NCBI GenBank assembly: GCA_903873565.1
Contig: CAIQOY010000323.1
Coordinates: forward strand, 1 to 9,298
Origin: an uncultured Actinomycetes bacterium
GTDB lineage: Bacteria; Actinomycetota; Thermoleophilia; Gaiellales; F1-60-MAGs149
Reading direction: 5' to 3'
Length of the DNA: 9,298 nt
The position numbers were made by a program, and so were the translations under genes. The notes beneath the pieces were generated by a model. The model saw nothing but the letters and a program-made list of their open reading frames with translations. It had not been told where the DNA came from and searched no databases. Below are positions 4,718-9,298 of this stretch, in pieces (position 1 is the stretch's first letter; the number at the start of each line of letters is the position of its first letter).

Positions 4718-6912
4718 TCGGCCGCGCCCGGCGTGACGCGGTAGGCGTCGATCACCGAATCGACCTGGCGCAGCGAGGCCAGGACGGCCTTCAGCTCGCG
4801 CAGGTCGCCGATCTCCAGCACGTACCAGTTGCGGGCCATGCCCTCGCCCGTGTGGCCGCCGTACTCCACCACGTTGCAGCCGTGCTCGGCGACGGTGCGC
4901 CCGATGTCCTCGAGCAGGCGCGGGCGGTCCCAGGCGTCGACGCTGATGCCGACCCGGAACGAGGCCTCCGGCTCCTCCCCGCTCCAGGAGACGCCCGCGA
5001 AGCGCTCCGGCGTGCGCGCCAGCTGGCGGGCGTTCGGGCAGTCGCCGCGGTGGATCGTGATGCCGCGGCCGACGCTGATGTAGCCGACGATCGGGTCGCC
5101 CGGCACCGGCGTGCAGCACTTGGCCATGCGCACCATCACGCCCGGGTCCTCGACCCCGTCGACGACGATCCCGTACGAGTCCGAGGCGAGCGCGCGGGTG
5201 CGCCCCCCGCCCTTGCGGGTCGGCGCGGGCTCGGTCGCGACCTCCTCGGTCTTGAGGTGTGCGAGCAGCTTGCCGATCACCTGCGGCACGGTGATGTTGC
5301 CCGCGCCGAGGGCGACGTAGAACTCCTCCGCCTTGCGGTAGCCCATCTCGCGCATCACGCCCGCGAGCACGGGCGACGAGGCGATCCGCTGCGTCGGCAG
5401 CTTGTTCTGGCGCAGCGCCTGCTGCAGGAGCTCGCGCCCCCGGGCCTCCGTGTCCTCGCGCTGCTCGCGCGCGAACCAGGCGCGGATCTTGTTGCGCGCG
5501 CGCGTGGTCTGGGCGACGCCCATCCAGTCGCGCGACGGTCCGCGGTCGGCCTTCGAGGTCAGGATCTCCACGATGTCGCCGCTCTTGAGCGTGGCCGACA
5601 GGGGCACGATGCGCCCGTTGACCTTGGCGCCGACGCAGCGGTGGCCGACGTCGGTGTGGACGGCGTAGGCGAAGTCGAGCGGGGTCGCGCCGGCGGTCAG
5701 GGCCTTCAGCTCGCCCTTCGGCGTGAACACGAAGACCTCGTCGTCGACGAGCCCGCTGCGCAGGTCGGCGAGGTAGCCGGCCGGGTCCCCCTCGGGCGCC
5801 TCGACGAGGTCGGCGAGCCACTGGCTGGGCCCGCGGTCCTTGTCCTTGTACAGCCAGTGCGCCGCGACGCCGTACTCGGCGCGCTGGTGCATCTGCGGCG
5901 TGCGCACCTGGATCTCCAGCGGCTTGCCGTGGGGCCCGATGATCGTGGTGTGCAGCGACTGGTAGCCGTTCGTCTTCGGGACCGCGATGTAGTCCTTGAA
6001 GCGGCCCGGCATCGGCTTCCAGAGGGCGTGGATCACGCCGATCGCCCCGTAGCAGTCGCGGTCCGAGTCGACCATCACGCGCATCGCCGTGAGGTCGTAG
6101 ATCTCGTTGAACTCCTTGCCGCGGCGCGTCATCTTCTCGTAGATCGAGTGGAAGTGCTTGGCGCGCCCGGCGATCGAGGCGTGGATGCCGACCTTCCCGA
6201 GCTCGGCCAGCAGGATCTGCCCCGCCTCGGCCACGTAGCGCTCGCGGTCGGCGCGCCGCTCGTTGACCATCGACTCGATCTCCGCGTACTTGCGCGGGTA
6301 GAGCGTCGCGAAGGCGAGGTCCTCCAGCTCCCACATGACGGAGTGGATGCCGAGGCGGTGCGCGAGCGGCGCGTACACCTCGAGCGTCTCCTTCGCCTTC
6401 TGCAGCTGCTTCTGCTTGCCGAGGAACGACAGCGTGCGCATGTTGTGCAGGCGGTCGGCGAGCTTGATCACGATGACGCGGATGTCCTCCGCCATCGACA
6501 GGATCATCTTGCGGTAGTTCTCGGCCTCGGCCTCCTCGCGGGAGGCGAACTGGATCCGCGAGAGCTTCGTGACCCCCTCGACCAGCACCTGGACCTGGGG
6601 GCCGAAGCGCGCCCCGACCTCGTCGGCGGTCGCCGCCGTGTCCTCGACCACGTCGTGCAGGAGCGCCCCGATCAGGACGTCCTCGGGCTGGCGCAGCTGC
6701 GCGCAGATCTTGGCCACGCCCCAGGGGTGGTAGACGAAGGGCTCGCCGCTCTTGCGCAGCTGCCCGTCGTGGTGCAGGCAGGACAGCTCGAAGGCCTGCG
6801 CGATCCGCTCCTGGTCGGCCTCGGGCGCGTACTCGCGCACGTCCTCGAGCAGCTCGTCCAGGAGGTCGCGGTGGACCTCGGCGGCGGGCGCGAGGCTGGA
6901 GACGGCGGACAT
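4714..6912 (-). CDS. relA: Bifunctional (p)ppGpp synthetase/hydrolase (Rel/SpoT type)
   Basis: A 732-residue long RSH protein controlling the stringent-response alarmone. The hydrolase domain is intact, with R53, H62, HD at 86-87 followed by VVEDT, and D153 in LADRLHNMRTL, so it should degrade (p)ppGpp. The synthetase domain (about 245-355) has D273 in YDLTAMRV, the catalytic-loop motif RFKD (304-307), GYQSLHTT (316-323) and E333 in EIQVRT. RFKD is the RXKD form typical of bifunctional Rel, not the EXDD of synthetase-only RelA. The TGS domain spans about 393-453, with the helical linker RDWMGVAQTTRARNKIRAWF at 461-480. The zinc-finger-like region has C599, C600, H621 and C625, and the ACT domain is at about 653-726. 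It lies 43 bases after recJ on the same strand, and its TAG stop overlaps that of the FAD gene. The ATG at 6912 gives the normal family N-terminus. Confidence 0.97.
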   Translation of the reverse strand: MSAVSSLAPAAEVHRDLLDELLEDVREYAPEADQERIAQAFELSCLHHDGQLRKSGEPFVYHPWGVAKICAQLRQPEDVLIGALLHDVVEDTAATADEVGARFGPQVQVLVEGVTKLSRIQFASREEAEAENYRKMILSMAEDIRVIVIKLADRLHNMRTLSFLGKQKQLQKAKETLEVYAPLAHRLGIHSVMWELEDLAFATLYPRKYAEIESMVNERRADRERYVAEAGQILLAELGKVGIHASIAGRAKHFHSIYEKMTRRGKEFNEIYDLTAMRVMVDSDRDCYGAIGVIHALWKPMPGRFKDYIAVPKTNGYQSLHTTIIGPHGKPLEIQVRTPQMHQRAEYGVAAHWLYKDKDRGPSQWLADLVEAPEGDPAGYLADLRSGLVDDEVFVFTPKGELKALTAGATPLDFAYAVHTDVGHRCVGAKVNGRIVPLSATLKSGDIVEILTSKADRGPSRDWMGVAQTTRARNKIRAWFAREQREDTEARGRELLQQALRQNKLPTQRIASSPVLAGVMREMGYRKAEEFYVALGAGNITVPQVIGKLLAHLKTEEVATEPAPTRKGGGRTRALASDSYGIVVDGVEDPGVMVRMAKCCTPVPGDPIVGYISVGRGITIHRGDCPNARQLARTPERFAGVSWSGEEPEASFRVGISVDAWDRPRLLEDIGRTVAEHGCNVVEYGGHTGEGMARNWYVLEIGDLRELKAVLASLRQVDSVIDAYRVTPGAAD

Positions 6913-6928
6913 CGCTCCCCCGATGGTA
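6913..6928 (-). promoter_or_regulatory. Candidate near-leaderless promoter (-10 TACCAT) before rel
   Basis: In the 43-base recJ-rel gap, TACCAT (6928-6923, within GGTACC) precedes the rel ATG by 10 bases. Transcription from it would leave only a few leader bases. The intervening GGGGGAG is purine-rich but ends 2 bases before the ATG, too close for a normal Shine-Dalgarno interaction. It may supplement read-through from recJ. Confidence 0.35.
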
Positions 6929-6955
6929 CCGGAGGCCGTCGTCCGGGCCGTCCGG

Positions 6956-9184
6956 CTAGGCCGCGCCGAGGGCGGCGCGGGCCCGCTCGGCGAAGGCGCG
7001 CTCCGCCGGCCCGTCGAGCCGGGTCCAGCGCGGCCCGGCCGGCGCGAGCCAGCCCGCGGGGCCCGGGTCGAGCAGCACGGCATCCGGGAAGGCCGTCGCG
7101 ATCCGCGGCCGCGCGGCGAGCGTCTCGTGGTCGGCCAGGGCGACGTACGGCCCCTCGGCGAGGAGGTCGGCGCGGGCGTCGAGCGCCGCGTCGGCGCAGA
7201 CCCGCGAGAAGAGCAAGGCGCCGCGCAGCCCGAAGCGGGCCGGGTGCAGCGCCTGGTCGAGCATGGCGCGGCGCCGGGCCACGTCCGCCACGACGACGAG
7301 CAGCCCCTGCCCCGTCGCCGCCAGGCGGGTCAGCTCCGCGATCGCGCCGCCGTCGCGCCCGTCCGCCATCGCCGCCGGGTCGAGGCCGTCCGCCGGCCAC
7401 GGGGCCGGAGCGGCCGCGGCCACGAGGTGCGGGCAGGTCGCGTCGCACGGCGTCGGGCAGAGCCCGGCCGCCGCGGGCAGGTCGGCCGGGAGGGGCTGGA
7501 TCGCGCGGGCCACCAGCTCGACCCGCTCGGCGCCCTGCCAGACGCTGCGCTCGATCCGCGCGGCGACGTCGACGCGCCCGCCGGCCGCGAGCTCCGCGTG
7601 GCGCTCGCCGTGCGACCAGGCGACGCAGCGGCAGGAGCCGGCCGCGGTGCGCACGCGCATGTCGAGGTGGCGCCCCTCCGAGCCGATCCGCCGCACCTCG
7701 TCGAGCTCGGCGGCGGGGATCAGCACGGTGACGGCGGGGTTGCCCATCCCGACCGGCTCGAGCCGGGCGAGGTCCTGCGCGGTCTCCAGCGTGACGTCGG
7801 TCAGCGCCGCGACCGCGTCGATCCGCTCCACGGGGCGCAGGTCGGCCCCCGTCAGGGCCGCGGTCGCGTGGGCCTCGAAGGCCGCGGTGAAGGCGTCGAG
7901 CTGGTCGGTCGCGACCGTGACGCCGGCGGCGGCGCGGTGCCCGCCCCAGCGCTCGAGGTGCGGATCGCAGACGGCGAGGGCGGCGTGCAGGTCGAAGGCC
8001 TCCACGCTGCGGCCCGAGCCGCGCCCCGTGTCGCCGTCGATCGCCACCAGGACGGCGGGGCGGCGCAGGCGCTCGACCACACGGCTCGCGACGATCCCGA
8101 CCACCCCGGCGTGCCAGCCGTCCTGCGCGAGCACCGTGCCGAGCGCGTCCCGCCGGGCCGCCGGCAGCGCCGCGTGCTGCTCGAGCGCCTCGCGCAGGAT
8201 GCGGTCCTCGAGGGCGCGGCGGCGGCGGTTGAGGCCGTCGAGCTCCTCGGCCAGCTCGTGCGCCTCGCGCGGGTCCCGGGTCATCAGGAGGCGCAGCGCC
8301 GCGTCGGCGTGCTCGAGCCGGCCGGCCGCGTTCAGCCGCGGGCCGATCCGGAAGCCGATCGCGCCGGCGTCCACCGTGCGCGCGTCGACCTTCGCCACCC
8401 GCATCAGGGTGTCGAGGCCGAGCCGGCCGCCCGCCGCGATCCGCTTGAGGCCCCAGCGGGCGAGCGCGCGGTTCTCGCCCACGAGCGGCACGAGGTCGGC
8501 CACGGTGGCGATCGCCACGAGGTCGGCGACCCCCTCGAGGATGGCGGGGTCGCCGTCGAGGCGCGCCACGAGCGCCTCGAGCAGCTTGAAGGCCGTGCCG
8601 GCGCCGCAGAGCTGGTCGAACGGGTAGCCGCCGAGGGCGGGAGCGACGACGGGGCAGTCGGGGAGCGCCTCGCCGTGGCGGTGGTGGTCGGTGACCACGA
8701 GGGCGACGCCGAGCTCGGCGGCCCGCCGCGCGGCCTCCACGGCCGTGATCCCGCAGTCGACGGTGATCAGGACCTCGACGCCCTCGGCGTGGAGGCGCTC
8801 CACGGTCTCGACGGCGAGGCCGTAGCCCTCGTCGAAGCGGCTCGGGATGAACGGCCGGACGTCGGCGCCGAGCGCGGCCAGCCCCTCCGTCAGGAGCGCG
8901 GTGGCGCAGACCCCGTCGGCGTCGTAGTCGCCGTGGACGGCGATCCGCCGGCGGGCGGCGACGGCGTCCGCCACCAGCTCGACCGCGCGCGGGGCATCGC
9001 CGAGGAGCAGCGGGTCGTGCTGCGGGCCCTCCGCGTCGAGGAAGGCGCGCAGCGCGTCGGGGTCGTCCCAGCCGCGCCGGGCCATCGCGTCGGCGAGCAC
9101 CCGGCCGCAGCCGACGCCCGCCGCGAGGCGCGCGGAGGCCTCCACCGGGCACGGGCTGATCACGAGGCGCCGGCCGTGGTCCAC
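6956..9184 (-). CDS. recJ: Single-stranded-DNA-specific 5'-3' exonuclease RecJ with C-terminal extension
   Basis: A 742-residue DHH-superfamily nuclease used in recombination and mismatch/base-excision repair. Catalytic motifs are complete: HGDYDADG (84-91), TVDCG (141-145, D143), TDHH (165-168), and D221 and D230 in ADLVAIATVADLVP. The DHHA1 domain (about 340-440) holds the GGH motif (414-416, in WGGHRAAAG). An OB-like domain with PVGMGNP (477-483) follows to about 565. The final 175 or so residues have no counterpart in E. coli RecJ (about 577 residues). They start with a cysteine cluster (C576, C580, C584, H586) and continue as an alpha/beta region with hydrophobic strands such as GLLVVVADVA (627-636). 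The GTG at 9184 is used because an in-frame TAG, which is part of the TAGCCT box, lies just upstream. It lies 32 bases downstream of the preceding minus-strand gene, so it may belong to a larger operon. Confidence 0.95.
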   Translation of the reverse strand: MDHGRRLVISPCPVEASARLAAGVGCGRVLADAMARRGWDDPDALRAFLDAEGPQHDPLLLGDAPRAVELVADAVAARRRIAVHGDYDADGVCATALLTEGLAALGADVRPFIPSRFDEGYGLAVETVERLHAEGVEVLITVDCGITAVEAARRAAELGVALVVTDHHRHGEALPDCPVVAPALGGYPFDQLCGAGTAFKLLEALVARLDGDPAILEGVADLVAIATVADLVPLVGENRALARWGLKRIAAGGRLGLDTLMRVAKVDARTVDAGAIGFRIGPRLNAAGRLEHADAALRLLMTRDPREAHELAEELDGLNRRRRALEDRILREALEQHAALPAARRDALGTVLAQDGWHAGVVGIVASRVVERLRRPAVLVAIDGDTGRGSGRSVEAFDLHAALAVCDPHLERWGGHRAAAGVTVATDQLDAFTAAFEAHATAALTGADLRPVERIDAVAALTDVTLETAQDLARLEPVGMGNPAVTVLIPAAELDEVRRIGSEGRHLDMRVRTAAGSCRCVAWSHGERHAELAAGGRVDVAARIERSVWQGAERVELVARAIQPLPADLPAAAGLCPTPCDATCPHLVAAAAPAPWPADGLDPAAMADGRDGGAIAELTRLAATGQGLLVVVADVARRRAMLDQALHPARFGLRGALLFSRVCADAALDARADLLAEGPYVALADHETLAARPRIATAFPDAVLLDPGPAGWLAPAGPRWTRLDGPAERAFAERARAALGAA

Positions 9185-9220
9185 GGGGGCAGGCTAGGCG
9201 CGCTGCCGGACGCGCGTCAG
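9185..9220 (-). promoter_or_regulatory. Candidate leaderless promoter for recJ (-35 CTGACG, -10 TAGCCT)
   Basis: On the minus strand CTGACG (9220-9215) is followed by an 18-base spacer, TAGCCT (9196-9191), 6 bases (GCCCCC) and the recJ GTG. The -35 differs from TTGACG at one position and is the best -35/-10 pair in the window. It contains the TGA stop of the upstream gene. No Shine-Dalgarno sequence is present, consistent with a leaderless start. Confidence 0.5.
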
Positions 9221-9298
9221 CGGCGCTTGCGGCCCTTGCGCTGCTCGCGGCGCTGGCGGGCCGCCTCGATCGCGGCCTCGTCCGGCCCGCCGGCGGAC
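9217..9298 (-). CDS. C-terminal tail of a basic protein (possibly SecF)
   Basis: The minus strand is open from the right edge to a TGA at 9219-9217. The visible end includes GGPDEAAIEAARQRREQR followed by KGRKRR and stop. It is a strongly basic, lysine/arginine-rich tail. By itself this does not identify the protein. The gene order with recJ and rel, and the basic cytoplasmic tails often found on actinobacterial SecF, make the SecF preprotein-translocase subunit the most likely candidate, as inference from context only. Other basic-tailed proteins cannot be excluded. Confidence 0.4.
   Translation of the reverse strand, partial: SAGGPDEAAIEAARQRREQRKGRKRR

Noticed and set aside
731..6930. Recurrent GGTACC hexamer at several starts as a restriction or uptake signal
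   Set aside because: It also occurs inside manB (2359-2364), and the overall count is about what a G+C-rich 9 kb would give. The positional signal is explained by the -10 boxes.
3523..7731. Plus-strand open frame of about 1400 codons
   Set aside because: It runs through the FAD gene in another frame and antisense to rel and recJ. The translation is low-complexity Arg/Ala/Pro/Gly-rich, as expected of the off-frames of high-G+C genes.
6672..9152. Minus-strand open frame of 826 codons overlapping recJ
   Set aside because: It is a shifted-frame shadow of recJ and the rel N-terminus; all DHH motifs are in the other frame.
1..9298. Defence system, mobile element, CRISPR array or structural RNA
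   Set aside because: No direct-repeat arrays, terminal inverted repeats, transposase or integrase motifs, or tRNA-like folds were seen. All the larger genes belong to common chromosomal families.

Overview
The window is a very G+C-rich, densely packed housekeeping segment. G/C-ending codons dominate, genes abut or overlap, and the longest non-coding gap is about 80 bases. Family content (Rel, RecJ, an actinobacterial-style HIT protein starting MERLWAPWR, a mycobacterial-like ManB) and the TANNNT promoters placed directly before start codons suggest an Actinomycetota chromosome. The class Thermoleophilia is my best guess, but it is an inference. I see no tRNA, rRNA, CRISPR, insertion sequence, phage gene or integration site.

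Layout: (1) 1-722, minus strand: the N-terminus of an unrecognised protein running off the left edge, preceded by a CoA-pyrophosphatase-like Nudix hydrolase. (2) 769-2956, plus strand: an overlapping three-gene operon of a HIT-family nucleotide hydrolase/transferase, a phosphomannomutase/phosphoglucomutase (ManB type) and a small GAF-like protein, joined by ATGA overlaps. (3) 2960-3457, minus strand: a small membrane protein with a bacterial PH domain, convergent with the operon. (4) 3539-4717, plus strand: an FAD-dependent amine/amino-acid oxidoreductase (DAO family). (5) 4714-9298, minus strand: the C-terminal tail of a basic protein (possibly SecF), then recJ, then bifunctional rel. This resembles the conserved secD-secF-recJ-(apt)-rel neighbourhood, but apt is absent between recJ and rel.

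How the genes work together: rel makes and degrades (p)ppGpp and recJ degrades single-stranded DNA during repair; they are probably co-transcribed. manB supplies mannose-1-phosphate or glucose-1-phosphate for cell-envelope polysaccharides, and the HIT protein handles dinucleoside polyphosphates or nucleotide sugars. The FAD enzyme and the PH protein are divergent stand-alone genes.

I found no unknown multi-gene system. The strongest non-routine signal is regulatory. Six of the nine visible start codons have a TANNNT hexamer exactly 6 or 7 bases upstream and no convincing Shine-Dalgarno sequence, which is the geometry of leaderless mRNAs. The Nudix/HIT divergent gap is a nearly perfect mirror image of one such module, and a third near-copy sits before manB inside the end of the HIT gene. 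Both convergent gene pairs have their stop codons fused into small palindromes, leaving no room for a terminator between them.
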